16,924 nt of DNA, from the NCBI GenBank assembly GCA_023428785.1, contig JAEYWU010000021.1, forward strand, positions 1 to 16,924, read 5' to 3'. The stretch comes from Pseudomonadota bacterium. Its GTDB lineage: Bacteria > Pseudomonadota > Alphaproteobacteria > Caulobacterales > Caulobacteraceae. The position numbers were made by a program, and so were the translations under genes. Positions 1 through 7,666 of the stretch are shown piece by piece. Under the pieces are notes generated by a model, which worked only from the letters and a program-made list of their open reading frames with translations, was not told where the DNA came from and searched no databases. Every line of letters begins with the position of its first letter. Within the stretch, counting starts at the first letter, position 1.

Positions 1-95
1 TTTTTTTTTTCATGGCGTGATACTTCGCAGAGAATTCGACGACACGGTTCCGGCGACTTCGACGACAGGAACGACGCCGACGACAGGCCGGGGAA

Positions 96-170
96 TGGTG
101 GGCGGCGAGGGGATCGAACCCCCGACCCTCTCGGTGTAAACGAGACGCTCTACCGCTGAGCTAGCCGCCC
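96..170 (-). tRNA. tRNA-Val (anticodon UAC)
   Basis: Read on the minus strand, the acceptor arm GGGCGGC (170-164) pairs perfectly with GCCGCCC (106-100), followed by discriminator A and an encoded CCA (98-96). The T arm is GGGG-GTTCGAT-CCCC. The anticodon loop TTTACAC carries UAC, which reads valine GUA/GUG codons. The total of 75 bases with CCA is normal. The gene lies downstream of hup, past the hup terminator. I found no convincing separate promoter in the 42 bases between them. Confidence 0.97.
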
Positions 171-212
171 GTCCGGGACCGGATCGGATGATCCAGGGCC
201 CGAGATAGAGAA

Positions 213-238
213 AGGGCGCGAGCCTTAGCCCGCGCCCT
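213..238 (-). terminator. Rho-independent terminator of hup
   Basis: A perfect 8-bp stem, AGGGCGCG and CGCGCCCT, encloses a 10-base loop. On the minus strand it is followed by the pyrimidine run TTTCTCT. It begins 26 bases after the hup stop codon. The U tract is interrupted, so termination may be only partial and could allow some readthrough into tRNA-Val. Confidence 0.7.
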
Positions 239-263
239 CCCCCAACTCAATGCCTGAGGGCGA

Positions 264-539
264 TTAGCCGTTCAGGGCGGTCTTCAGGCCTTCACCGACG
301 CGGAAGCGAGCGGTCTTGGAGGCCGGACGGGCAACGGTCTCGCCGGTGCGCGGGTTGCGCGCCGTGCCAGCGGCACGGGTCACCGAAACGAAGGTGCCGA
401 AGCCCACCAGACGCACGTCATTGCCGCTCTTGAGCGACGAGGTGACGCTGTCGGTGAAGGCGTCGAGGGCCTTCTTGGCTTGTTCCTTCGAGAGGCCGGC
501 TGCGTCCGCCATGGCGGAGATGAGTTCGGCTTTGGTCAT
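264..539 (-). CDS. hup: DNA-binding protein HU
   Basis: This 91-residue protein has the exact size of HU, the small dimeric histone-like protein that bends and compacts nucleoid DNA. The family signature is clear: GFGTF at residues 46-50, and the arm segment AARNPRTGE-like around residues 57-67, with the intercalating proline at position 63. The N-terminal MTKAELI and helix-turn-helix-like start are typical of alphaproteobacterial HU (HU-beta type) rather than IHF. The start is an ATG at 539 with GGGAG about 8 bases upstream. The gene follows lon, an arrangement also known from Caulobacter. It has its own promoter (611-638) just after the lon terminator, and its own terminator, so it should be transcribed independently of lon. 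Confidence 0.97.
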   Translation of the reverse strand: MTKAELISAMADAAGLSKEQAKKALDAFTDSVTSSLKSGNDVRLVGFGTFVSVTRAAGTARNPRTGETVARPASKTARFRVGEGLKTALNG

Positions 540-610
540 GTTTGGTCTCCCAACCCTTTTGGAGGCCTGTGTCGACTAGAACTGCGACTCACCAAGCCTC
601 ATGCCCGATC

Positions 611-638
611 ATTAGAGCAGGGAATCCTCTCGCGTCAA
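611..638 (-). promoter_or_regulatory. housekeeping sigma promoter of hup
   Basis: On the minus strand, TTGACGC (638-632) is followed after 13 bases by GCTCTAAT (618-611). The first element matches the Caulobacter -35 consensus TTGACGS at all positions; the second matches GCTANAWC at most positions. In E. coli terms this is TTGACG, 16 bases, TCTAAT. The predicted start near 604 gives a leader of about 65 bases before hup. It immediately follows the lon terminator tail. Confidence 0.65.
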
Positions 639-675
639 AAGAGAAACGCGGTCTCAGCACCGCTGAAACCGCGTT
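636..675 (-). terminator. Rho-independent terminator of lon
   Basis: On the minus strand, AACGCGGT (675-668) pairs perfectly with ACCGCGTT (652-645). An inner stem TCAGC/GCTGA closes a 3-base loop, giving 13 base pairs with one internal mismatch. The stem is followed by TCTCTTTT, a good U-rich tail. It lies 24 bases past the lon stop codon. The end of the tail abuts the -35 element of the hup promoter. Confidence 0.85.
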
Positions 676-698
676 CCTGCAAGGGTTTGCGCCTACGC

Positions 699-3092
699 TT
701 AGTGCGCGACGACACCGCCGGAGGGGTCTTCGGCGACCGGCCGGGGCAGCGGCTCGGCCTCAGGATCCCATTCCACCGGCGTGAGGGGCCGGGTCAGGGC
801 GTGCTTGAGCACCTCATCGACATTGGAGACCGGGATGATCTCCAGGGCGTCCTTGACGTTGGCCGGTATGTCCTCGAGATCCTTGACGTTTTCCTGCGGG
901 ATCAGGACCGTCTTGATGCCGGATCGAAGGGCCGCCAGGAGCTTTTCCTTCAGCCCGCCAATGGCCGTCGCCCGTCCCCGCAGGGTGACTTCGCCGGTCA
1001 TCGCGATGTCCTTGCGGATCGGATTGCCGGTCAGAACCGACACCATGGCCGTGACCATGGCGATGCCGGCCGACGGACCGTCCTTGGGCGTCGCGCCGTC
1101 GGGCACGTGGACGTGGACATCGGTCTGTTCAAACACCGGCGGCTTGATTCCGAACTCCAGCGAGCGCGCGCGCACATAGGAGGCGGCCGCCGAGATCGAT
1201 TCCTTCATCACCTCCTTGAGGTTGCCGGTGACGGTCATGCGGCCCTTGCCGGGCATCTTGACCGCCTCGATCGTCAGGATGTCGCCGCCGAACTCGGTCC
1301 AGGCCAGGCCGGTGATAATGCCGACCTGATCGATCTCGTCCGTCTCGCCGTGGCGGTACTTGCGCACCCCGGCGTAGCGGGCCAGCCGCTCGGCGTCGAC
1401 GTCGATGGAGACCACCTTCTCCTTGGACATTTCGCGCACGGCCTTGCGGGCCAGGCCGCCGAGTTCGCGCTCGAGGTTCCGCACGCCGGCTTCACGCGTG
1501 TAGTAGCGGATCAGGTCGCGGATCGAGCTCTCCGGCACCGTCCATTCGCCTTCCTTCAGCCCATGATCCTTGGCCAGCTTGGGCAGGATGTGGCGCTTGG
1601 CGATCTCGACCTTCTCGTCCTCGGTATAGCCCGAGATACGGATCACCTCCATGCGGTCCAGCAGCGGCTGGGGCATGTTCAGCGAGTTGGCCGTCGTCAC
1701 GAACATGACCGGCGACAGGTCGTAGTCGACCTCGAGATAGTGGTCGCCGAAGGTGTTGTTCTGGGCCGGGTCCAGCACCTCGAGCAGAGCCGAGGACGGG
1801 TCGCCGCGCCAGTCGGCGCCCAGCTTGTCGATCTCGTCCAGCAGGATGAAGGCGTTGGTCGTCTTGGCCTTCTTCATGGACTGGATGATCTTGCCGGGCA
1901 TCGATCCGATGTAGGTCCGGCGGTGACCGCGGATCTCGCTCTCGGCGCGTACGCCGCCCAGAGACCGGCGGACGTTTTCGCGGCCCGTCGCCTTGGCGAT
2001 GGACTTGGCGTGCGAGGTCTTGCCGACGCCGGGCGGGCCGACGAGGCACAGGATCGGGCCCTTCAGGCTGCCGGTGCGGGCCTGGACGGCGAGGTACTCA
2101 AGGATGCGTTCCTTGACCTTCTCAAGCCCGTAGTGATCCTCCTCGAGGATGTCCTCGGCCTTGTTGAGGTCGATCGGCTTCTGGCGCGCCTTGCCCCACG
2201 GCACCGACAGCAGCCAGTCGAGGTAGTTGCGCACCACCGTCGATTCCGCCGACATCGGGCTCATGTTGCGCAGCTTCTTCAGCTCGCCTTCGGCCTTGGC
2301 GCGCGCTTCCTTGCTGAGCTTGGTCTTGCGGATGCGCTTTTCGAGCTCCATCAGCTCGTCGCGCTGGTCGTCCTGCTCACCCAGCTCACGCTGGATCGCC
2401 TTCATCTGTTCGTTCAGATAGTATTCGCGCTGGGTGCGCTCCATCTGGCGTTTGACGCGGCTGCGGATCTTCTTCTCGACCTGCAGGACCGAGATCTCGC
2501 CCTCCATCATACCGAACACCTTCTCCAGGCGCCGGGCGACGGAGATGGTTTCCAGCAGGCCCTGCTTGTCGGCGATCTTCACCGCCAGATGGGCCGCGAC
2601 CGAATCCGCCAGGGCAGACGGGTCTGTAATGTTGGGGATGGCCGAAAGCGCCTCGGGCGGCACCTTCTTGTTGAGCTTCACATAGTTCTCGAAGTGCTCG
2701 ACGACGGCGCGGCTCAGGGCCTCGACCTCCTCGGCCTCGGCGTCCTCATCCGGAAGGGCCCGGAACCTGGCCTCGAAATAGTCGGGCTGGTCCGTGAAGG
2801 CCTCGATGAACGCGCGCGACTTGCCCTCGACCAGGACCTTCACGGTGCCGTCGGGCAGCTTCAGAAGCTGGAGCACATTGGCCACCACGCCGATCGGATA
2901 GATCGCCTCAGGCGACGGATCGTCGTCGGTAGAGTTCTTCTGGGTCGCCAGCAGGATCTGCTTGCCGCCGCTCATCACCGCCTCGAGCGCGCGCACGGAT
3001 TTGTCGCGGCCGACGAACAGCGGCACGACCATGTGCGGGAAGACGACGATGTCCCGGAGCGGCAGGACCGGCAGGACTTGGGTATCGGACAT
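699..3092 (-). CDS. lon: ATP-dependent endopeptidase Lon
   Basis: Lon (797 residues) is a cytosolic hexameric AAA+ protease that degrades misfolded and regulatory proteins; in Caulobacter known substrates include DnaA, CcrM and SciP. The N-terminal substrate-binding domain covers roughly residues 5-200, starting with the typical VLPVLPLRDIVVFPHM. A coiled helical region follows to about 300. The AAA+ module has Walker A GPPGVGKT at 352-359 and Walker B ILLDE with D419/E420. The protease domain carries the catalytic serine S674 in PKDGPSAG and lysine K717 in GGLKEK, spaced 43 residues apart as in E. coli Lon. The start ATG at 3092 has AGGAGAAG just upstream. The gene is flanked by a heat-shock-like promoter and a strong terminator. 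No clpX or clpP is found beside it in this window. The protein looks intact. Confidence 0.98.
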   Translation of the reverse strand: MSDTQVLPVLPLRDIVVFPHMVVPLFVGRDKSVRALEAVMSGGKQILLATQKNSTDDDPSPEAIYPIGVVANVLQLLKLPDGTVKVLVEGKSRAFIEAFTDQPDYFEARFRALPDEDAEAEEVEALSRAVVEHFENYVKLNKKVPPEALSAIPNITDPSALADSVAAHLAVKIADKQGLLETISVARRLEKVFGMMEGEISVLQVEKKIRSRVKRQMERTQREYYLNEQMKAIQRELGEQDDQRDELMELEKRIRKTKLSKEARAKAEGELKKLRNMSPMSAESTVVRNYLDWLLSVPWGKARQKPIDLNKAEDILEEDHYGLEKVKERILEYLAVQARTGSLKGPILCLVGPPGVGKTSHAKSIAKATGRENVRRSLGGVRAESEIRGHRRTYIGSMPGKIIQSMKKAKTTNAFILLDEIDKLGADWRGDPSSALLEVLDPAQNNTFGDHYLEVDYDLSPVMFVTTANSLNMPQPLLDRMEVIRISGYTEDEKVEIAKRHILPKLAKDHGLKEGEWTVPESSIRDLIRYYTREAGVRNLERELGGLARKAVREMSKEKVVSIDVDAERLARYAGVRKYRHGETDEIDQVGIITGLAWTEFGGDILTIEAVKMPGKGRMTVTGNLKEVMKESISAAASYVRARSLEFGIKPPVFEQTDVHVHVPDGATPKDGPSAGIAMVTAMVSVLTGNPIRKDIAMTGEVTLRGRATAIGGLKEKLLAALRSGIKTVLIPQENVKDLEDIPANVKDALEIIPVSNVDEVLKHALTRPLTPVEWDPEAEPLPRPVAEDPSGGVVAH

Positions 3093-3198
3093 TTACTTCT
3101 CCTGGCCGCCGCCACGGATGGCGCCCGGCCGTCAGGACAACGCCCCAGTGCGGGGCCGAGGTCCCTGCCCCCGACTCTCGGCGGGCATTGTGAAGACT

Positions 3199-3226
3199 AT
3201 GTGGCGCTTCGCACACGCGGTTCAAG
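3199..3226 (-). promoter_or_regulatory. putative sigma-32 (RpoH) heat-shock promoter of lon
   Basis: On the minus strand, CTTGAA (3226-3221) is followed after 16 bases by CCACAT (3204-3199). This resembles the RpoH pattern CTTGAA with a CCCCAT-like -10. It lies in the 191-base gap between tRNA-Glu and lon, with a predicted leader of about 100 bases. RpoH control of lon is established in several proteobacteria. Here the assignment rests only on sequence match. Confidence 0.5.
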
Positions 3227-3283
3227 CGTTGCGGGAAACGGTCCCCAGACGGTTGGCGTATCGATGTCGGGAAAGGCTCGCGG

Positions 3284-3358
3284 TGGCAGTCCCTAGGGGA
3301 ATCGAACCCCTCTTTTCAGGTTGAAAACCTGACGTCCTAACCGATAGACGAAGGGACC
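3284..3358 (-). tRNA. tRNA-Glu (anticodon UUC)
   Basis: On the minus strand the acceptor GGTCCCT pairs with AGGGACT, including a G1-U72 wobble, followed by discriminator G and encoded CCA (3286-3284). The anticodon stem TCAGG/CCTGA encloses the loop TTTTCAA with anticodon UUC. The T arm is GGGG-TTCGATT-CCCC. The total of 75 bases fits tRNA-Glu. Confidence 0.97.
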
Positions 3359-3378
3359 ACTCGGCCGCGAGAGCGGGC

Positions 3379-3407
3379 GATATAGCCGCGTCGATATGCC
3401 GACGCAA
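3379..3407 (-). promoter_or_regulatory. promoter of tRNA-Glu
   Basis: On the minus strand, TTGCGTC (3407-3401) is followed after 14 bases by GCTATATC (3386-3379). The second element is a full match to the Caulobacter -10 consensus GCTANAWC. The predicted start near 3372 lies about 14 bases upstream of the mature tRNA 5' end. The promoter sits in the 54-base gap after recJ. Confidence 0.65.
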
Positions 3408-3412
3408 GCCCC

Positions 3413-5245
3413 TCAGATCGCTCTTCTTGGATCGCTGACGTCCTGGATTTCCAGTTGCACGCCCCGGCGGCCGTTCCAGTCATCCGGCTTGAGCACACCG
3501 ACGACATCCAGCGAGCCGCCAGAAGTCAGAAGCGCTTGTCCCACCTCGGTTTCCGCCGCGCGCCAGGCGATGGCGCGGATCGAGGCGCCGTCCGGATCGG
3601 TCAGACGACAACTGACATGGCCGTTGTTCAGCACTCGCGCGTCCCGCACCAGAACGCCGGAAAGGGCGAAAACAGGCTCCGGATTCGCCGGGCCGAACGG
3701 GGCCAGGACCTGAAACGATTCGAACAGGGCCCGGTCCGCCGCGCGCGCCGTGGTCAGCATGTCGATTTCCAGCGCATCCTGGGCGATGGCCGCCTCGGCC
3801 TCCTGCGCGAGACGTTCATTCAGGAAGGCGCGCAGGTCCGGCAGCATCTCGGTCTTCACCGTCAGGCCCGCTGCCATCGCGTGGCCGCCGCCGGCCAGCA
3901 GCAGGCCCTCGTCAAAGGCCTCCTGCACCGCGCGGCCGAGATTCACGCCCGGGATCGACCGTCCCGAGCCCTTGCCGACGCCCGCGGCCTCATCCAGACC
4001 CACGACCACCACGGGCCTGCGCCAGCGGTCCTTCAGCCGCCCGGCCACGACCCCGATCACGCCGGGGTGCCAGCCCTCTCCGGCTGCCAGGATCACCGGG
4101 GCCTGGGGATCGAAGTTGGAGGCCCGCTCGACCTGATGGGCGGCGGCCTCGGTAATGTCCTTCTCGACCTCGCGGCGCTGGCCGTTCAGGACGTTCAGTT
4201 CGGCGGCCAATTCGGCGACCTCGGCCGCATCGTCGCTGGACAACAGCCGGGCCCCGAGATCCGACCGTCCGATCCGCCCGCCCGCATTGATGCGCGGCCC
4301 CAGGATGAAGCCGGCGTGGAAGGGACTGGCCTCCTTGAGTTCGCACTCCGCCACGCCCATCAGGGCGCGCAGGCCGGGGTTCTCCCAGCGCGACATGACC
4401 TTGAGGCCCAGCGCCGCCAGCGCCCGATTGAAGCCGGTCAGGCCCGTGACGTCACAGAAGGCCCCCATGGCCGCCAGATCCAGCCACTGGCGCAGGTCCG
4501 GCTCCGGGCGGTCCGCGAAAAGCCCCCGGGCGCGCGCTTCGCGGTTCAGGGCCGCCAGCAGGACGAAGACGACCCCGGCCGCCGCCAGATTGCCCTGGCC
4601 GGAGGTGTCATCCAGCCGGTTGGGATTGACCACGGCCCGCGCGCGCGGCGGATCCCCACGCATCAGATGATGATCGACCACCACCACCTCGATCCCCAGA
4701 TCGGCCGCAGCCTCGAGCGCCAAATGGGCCGCCGCGCCACAGTCGACCGTGACGACCAGACCCGCGCTGGCGTCCTTCATCCGCTGGAAGGCCAGCGGAT
4801 TGGGGCCGTAACCCTCCAGCAGGCGGTCGGGGACATAGATCTCGATCTCGTGGCCCATGGCCCGGAACCAGCGGACCAGCAGGGCCGCCGAGGAGCCGCC
4901 GTCCACATCATAGTCGGCCAGCACCCAGATCGCGGTCCGCGCTTCAAGCGCATCGACGAGCGCCCGCGCTGCCTCGTCCATGTCGGCGAAACTGGACGGA
5001 TCGGGAAACAGGTTGCGTAGCGAAGGCCTGAGGTAGTCGGCCGCCGCCTCCGGGCTCACGCCCCGGGACGCGATCGCGCGGGCCAGGACCTCCGTCAGGC
5101 CCTCGGACCGCTGGATCGCCAGCACATCCTCGGGGTTGGCCGCGCGAGCGCGCCAGGCCCGGCCGGACACCGAACGCGAGACACCAAGAAAGGGCGCGGA
5201 CAGGACGCTAGTCGTTGATCTGCGGCGGCGGATCAGAGCGCTCAC
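3413..5245 (-). CDS. recJ: single-stranded-DNA-specific exonuclease RecJ
   Basis: RecJ is a metal-dependent 5'-to-3' single-strand DNA exonuclease of the DHH superfamily, acting in recombination, mismatch and replication-fork repair. Counting from the GTG at 5245 (610 residues), motif I is DYDVDG near residue 111, VDCG is near 168, and the DHH motif VVDHH is at 191-193. The DHHA1 motif GGGHAMAAG starts at about 452, followed by the C-terminal OB-like domain. The start is uncertain. The open frame extends to an ATG at 5353, but those residues are an arginine/proline-rich shadow of the upstream gene. Family similarity begins at FLGVSRSVSGR, just after a CTG at 5203, which lies 4 bases past the upstream stop codon. 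No candidate has a strong ribosome binding site. The gene is downstream of, and probably co-transcribed with, the lipoprotein gene. Confidence 0.93.
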   Translation of the reverse strand: MSALIRRRRSTTSVLSAPFLGVSRSVSGRAWRARAANPEDVLAIQRSEGLTEVLARAIASRGVSPEAAADYLRPSLRNLFPDPSSFADMDEAARALVDALEARTAIWVLADYDVDGGSSAALLVRWFRAMGHEIEIYVPDRLLEGYGPNPLAFQRMKDASAGLVVTVDCGAAAHLALEAAADLGIEVVVVDHHLMRGDPPRARAVVNPNRLDDTSGQGNLAAAGVVFVLLAALNREARARGLFADRPEPDLRQWLDLAAMGAFCDVTGLTGFNRALAALGLKVMSRWENPGLRALMGVAECELKEASPFHAGFILGPRINAGGRIGRSDLGARLLSSDDAAEVAELAAELNVLNGQRREVEKDITEAAAHQVERASNFDPQAPVILAAGEGWHPGVIGVVAGRLKDRWRRPVVVVGLDEAAGVGKGSGRSIPGVNLGRAVQEAFDEGLLLAGGGHAMAAGLTVKTEMLPDLRAFLNERLAQEAEAAIAQDALEIDMLTTARAADRALFESFQVLAPFGPANPEPVFALSGVLVRDARVLNNGHVSCRLTDPDGASIRAIAWRAAETEVGQALLTSGGSLDVVGVLKPDDWNGRRGVQLEIQDVSDPRRAI

Positions 5246-5681
5246 GCAGCGCCTGGGCCCAGCGCAGGGCCTCGGCCACCTCACCGGGATCGACCGGCTG
5301 GGCCATCCGCGGGTCGATGCGGTTGCGAACGCGCTGCGCCCACGGGTCGCCATCGCCCTCGTTCAGCGTCCAGTCGATGGCCGCGACCTGCCGGTTCAGC
5401 TGGGCGTCGGCGGCCTCCAGAGCCAGCACCTGGTTGCGAATTTCCAGCGGAGTCGGAACGTTCTGCGGCGCAGCCGGAAAATCGGCCCAGCGCGGATAGC
5501 TGTCGTCGGCCCGTGCCAGCGCCTCGACGCGTTGGGCTGCGGCGGAGTTCGGATCGATGCCCTGGTTGAACGGGTCATAGGCCATGCAGCCCGTCAGGGC
5601 GCCCGCGAGCGCCGCTAGCGCGATAAACCGCGACAAGCTTCCGATTCGGACCAGATTTCCGTTCATTTCGTCGCTGGTCAT
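5208..5681 (-). CDS. putative outer-membrane lipoprotein, function unknown
   Basis: This 157-residue protein begins with a basic N-region, a hydrophobic stretch FIALAALAGA and the lipobox LTGC, with the lipidated cysteine at position 32. The residue after Cys is Met rather than Asp, which would favour sorting to the outer membrane by the Lol system. The mature part has about 125 residues, is hydrophilic and mostly helical, with a Pro/Asp-rich C-terminus. I recognise no enzymatic motif. The start at 5681 has AGGA about 7 bases upstream; a second in-frame ATG at 5666 would also leave a usable signal peptide. It overlaps or abuts recJ downstream. It is divergent from phaC, with only 40 bases between the start codons, so promoters must overlap coding sequence. 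Confidence 0.85.
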   Translation of the reverse strand: MTSDEMNGNLVRIGSLSRFIALAALAGALTGCMAYDPFNQGIDPNSAAAQRVEALARADDSYPRWADFPAAPQNVPTPLEIRNQVLALEAADAQLNRQVAAIDWTLNEGDGDPWAQRVRNRIDPRMAQPVDPGEVAEALRWAQALRERSDPPPQIND

Positions 5682-5721
5682 ATGCCATCCTGACGGCGTG
5701 AGGAAGCATGAGGAGCCTCAA

Positions 5722-7659
5722 ATGGCCCGGCCGAAACGCCCGACGACGGCGAAGGCGACCAAAACCGACGCCCCCAAGGCCCCGGCGAAGCCGCGCGCTC
5801 CGAAGGCGGCCAGGGTCGAGGCAGCGCCTGAACCGGCGCCCAAGGCCCCGCCGCCGCCCCAGCCTGCCGCCTCGCCGTTCGGGGACGCCGAAATGCCGTC
5901 GCGCGAAGCGCTAGAGCAGCTGTCCATGAACCTGGCCCGCGCGGCCATGACGGCCCAGCAGGTCATCGCCGAGGCCGCTCTGAAACAGGCCGACCGTCCC
6001 GCCGCCCTGTCGCCGGATCCGTTCAATGTGGCCCCGGCGATGACCTCGGTCATGACGTCGCTGGCCGCGCGGCCCGAGAAGCTGTTCCAGGCCCAGGCCG
6101 AGCTCTTCAAGGGCTATATGGACCTGTGGACCGACGCGGCCCGCACCGCGACCGGCCAGCCAATGGAGCCCCTTGCCGCGCGCGACAAGCGGTTCGCCGC
6201 GCCGGAGTGGTCCGAGAATCCCGTCTTTGACGTTATGCGGCGGTCCTATCTGCTTTCGTCGAACTGGCTGAACAATCTGGTCGCCTCGGCCGAGGACGTA
6301 GACCCGCGCACGCGCCGCCGAGCCGAGTTCTTCACCAAGCTTCTGACCGACGCCTTCTCCCCATCGAACTTCCTCGCCTCCAACCCGGTCGCGCTGAAGG
6401 AGCTGATGGCCACCTCGGGCGAGAGCCTGGTCAAGGGGATGCAGAACTTCGCCGCCGACATGGAGCGGGGCGACGGCAATCTGAAGATCAGCCAGGCCGA
6501 CTACGGCCAGTTCGAGGTCGGCAAGAACGTCGCCACCGCCCCCGGCCAGGTCGTCTGGCGAGACGAGCTGTTCGAACTGCTCCAGTTCGATGCGGCGACG
6601 GACAAGCAGCGGGCCATTCCGCTGCTGATCTTCCCCCCCTGGATCAACAAGTTCTACATCCTGGACCTCCAGCCCAAGAACTCGATGATCCGCTGGCTGA
6701 CGGCTCAGGGGTTCACCGTCTTCGTCTGCTCCTGGGTCAATCCGGACAAGGACAAGGCCGACTTCGGCTTCGACGACTACCTGGAAAAGGGCATCTACCG
6801 CGCGACCCAGAAGGTCATGGAGCAGTGCGGGACCGATCGGCTGAACACCGTGGGCTACTGCATCGGCGGCACCCTGATGGGCGCGGCGCTGGCCCACATG
6901 GCCGCGACCGGCGACAAGCGAGTCAACGCCACCACCTTCTTTGCCGCCCAGCACGACTTCGCCGAGGCCGGCGACCTCTTACTCTTCACCGACGAGCACT
7001 GGCTGGATGAGATAGAGCAGAAGATGGACGCCGCCGGCGGCGTCCTGCCCGGCGCGGCCATGGCCGACACTTTCAATGCGCTTCGGGCCAACGACCTGAT
7101 CTGGTCGTTCTTCGTGTCCAACTACCTGATGGGCAAGGCGCCGCCGGCCTTCGACCTGCTGTTCTGGAACGCCGACCAGACGCGCATGCCCAAGACCCTG
7201 CACCTCGACTATCTGCGCTCGATGTACGGCAAGAACGCCCTCACACAGGGTCAGATGACCATGGGCGGCGAACGGCTCGACCTGTCGAAGGTGACCATCC
7301 CGCTGTACTTCCAGGCCAGCCGGGAAGACCACATTGCGCCGATGAACTCGGTCTACCGCTCAGCCCGCGCCTTCTCGAACGCCGAGGTGACCCTGACGCT
7401 CGCGGGATCGGGCCATATCGCCGGCGTGGTCAATCCGCCGGTCGCCAACAAGTATCAGCACTGGATCAACGACCAACTCCCCGCCTCCCTCGCTGAATGG
7501 CAGGCGGGCGCCGTCGAACATCCCGGCTCGTGGTGGAATCACTGGGCCGCCTGGCTCCACGACAAGTCGGGCGAATGGGTGGACGCGCGGGATCCGAGCA
7601 AGGGACCGCTCAAGCCCATCGAGCCCGCGCCGGGGAGCTATGTGAAGGTGAAGAGCTAG
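5722..7659 (+). CDS. phaC: class I poly(3-hydroxyalkanoate) synthase
   Basis: PhaC polymerises 3-hydroxyacyl-CoA, mainly 3-hydroxybutyryl-CoA, into polyester granules used as carbon and energy reserve. The 645-residue protein has the class I size. An Ala/Pro/Lys-rich, probably disordered N-terminus covers residues 1-55. The conserved N-terminal domain follows, then the alpha/beta hydrolase core with PPWINKFYILDL at about 305-316. The catalytic triad is visible: C380 in the lipase-like box GYCIGG, D536 in SREDHIAP, and H565 in GSGHIAG. The start ATG at 5722 has AGGAG about 7 bases upstream (5711-5715). The frame remains open back to 5584, but that extension overlaps the divergent lipoprotein gene and lacks family similarity. 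No phaA, phaB or phasin gene is adjacent in this window. The gene ends 7 bases from the convergent chorismate mutase gene. Confidence 0.97.
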   Translation: MARPKRPTTAKATKTDAPKAPAKPRAPKAARVEAAPEPAPKAPPPPQPAASPFGDAEMPSREALEQLSMNLARAAMTAQQVIAEAALKQADRPAALSPDPFNVAPAMTSVMTSLAARPEKLFQAQAELFKGYMDLWTDAARTATGQPMEPLAARDKRFAAPEWSENPVFDVMRRSYLLSSNWLNNLVASAEDVDPRTRRRAEFFTKLLTDAFSPSNFLASNPVALKELMATSGESLVKGMQNFAADMERGDGNLKISQADYGQFEVGKNVATAPGQVVWRDELFELLQFDAATDKQRAIPLLIFPPWINKFYILDLQPKNSMIRWLTAQGFTVFVCSWVNPDKDKADFGFDDYLEKGIYRATQKVMEQCGTDRLNTVGYCIGGTLMGAALAHMAATGDKRVNATTFFAAQHDFAEAGDLLLFTDEHWLDEIEQKMDAAGGVLPGAAMADTFNALRANDLIWSFFVSNYLMGKAPPAFDLLFWNADQTRMPKTLHLDYLRSMYGKNALTQGQMTMGGERLDLSKVTIPLYFQASREDHIAPMNSVYRSARAFSNAEVTLTLAGSGHIAGVVNPPVANKYQHWINDQLPASLAEWQAGAVEHPGSWWNHWAAWLHDKSGEWVDARDPSKGPLKPIEPAPGSYVKVKS

Positions 7660-7666
7660 CGCGCCC

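Noticed and set aside
1..95. Run of ten T at the window edge and three short CGACGACA repeats at 37-44, 60-67 and 78-85
   Set aside because: The T run could be the tail of a terminator outside the window, but no stem is visible. The repeats are too short and irregularly spaced (23 and 18 bases) to call an array.
480..3296. Very long plus-strand open frame opposite lon (938 codons)
   Set aside because: It is antisense to the fully recognised lon gene, rich in Arg/Leu/Asp/His, and typical of a GC-rich shadow frame. No ribosome binding site or domain supports it.
5584..5721. N-terminal extension of phaC to an ATG at 5584
   Set aside because: It overlaps the divergent lipoprotein signal-peptide region and lacks family similarity, while the ATG at 5722 has a good ribosome binding site.
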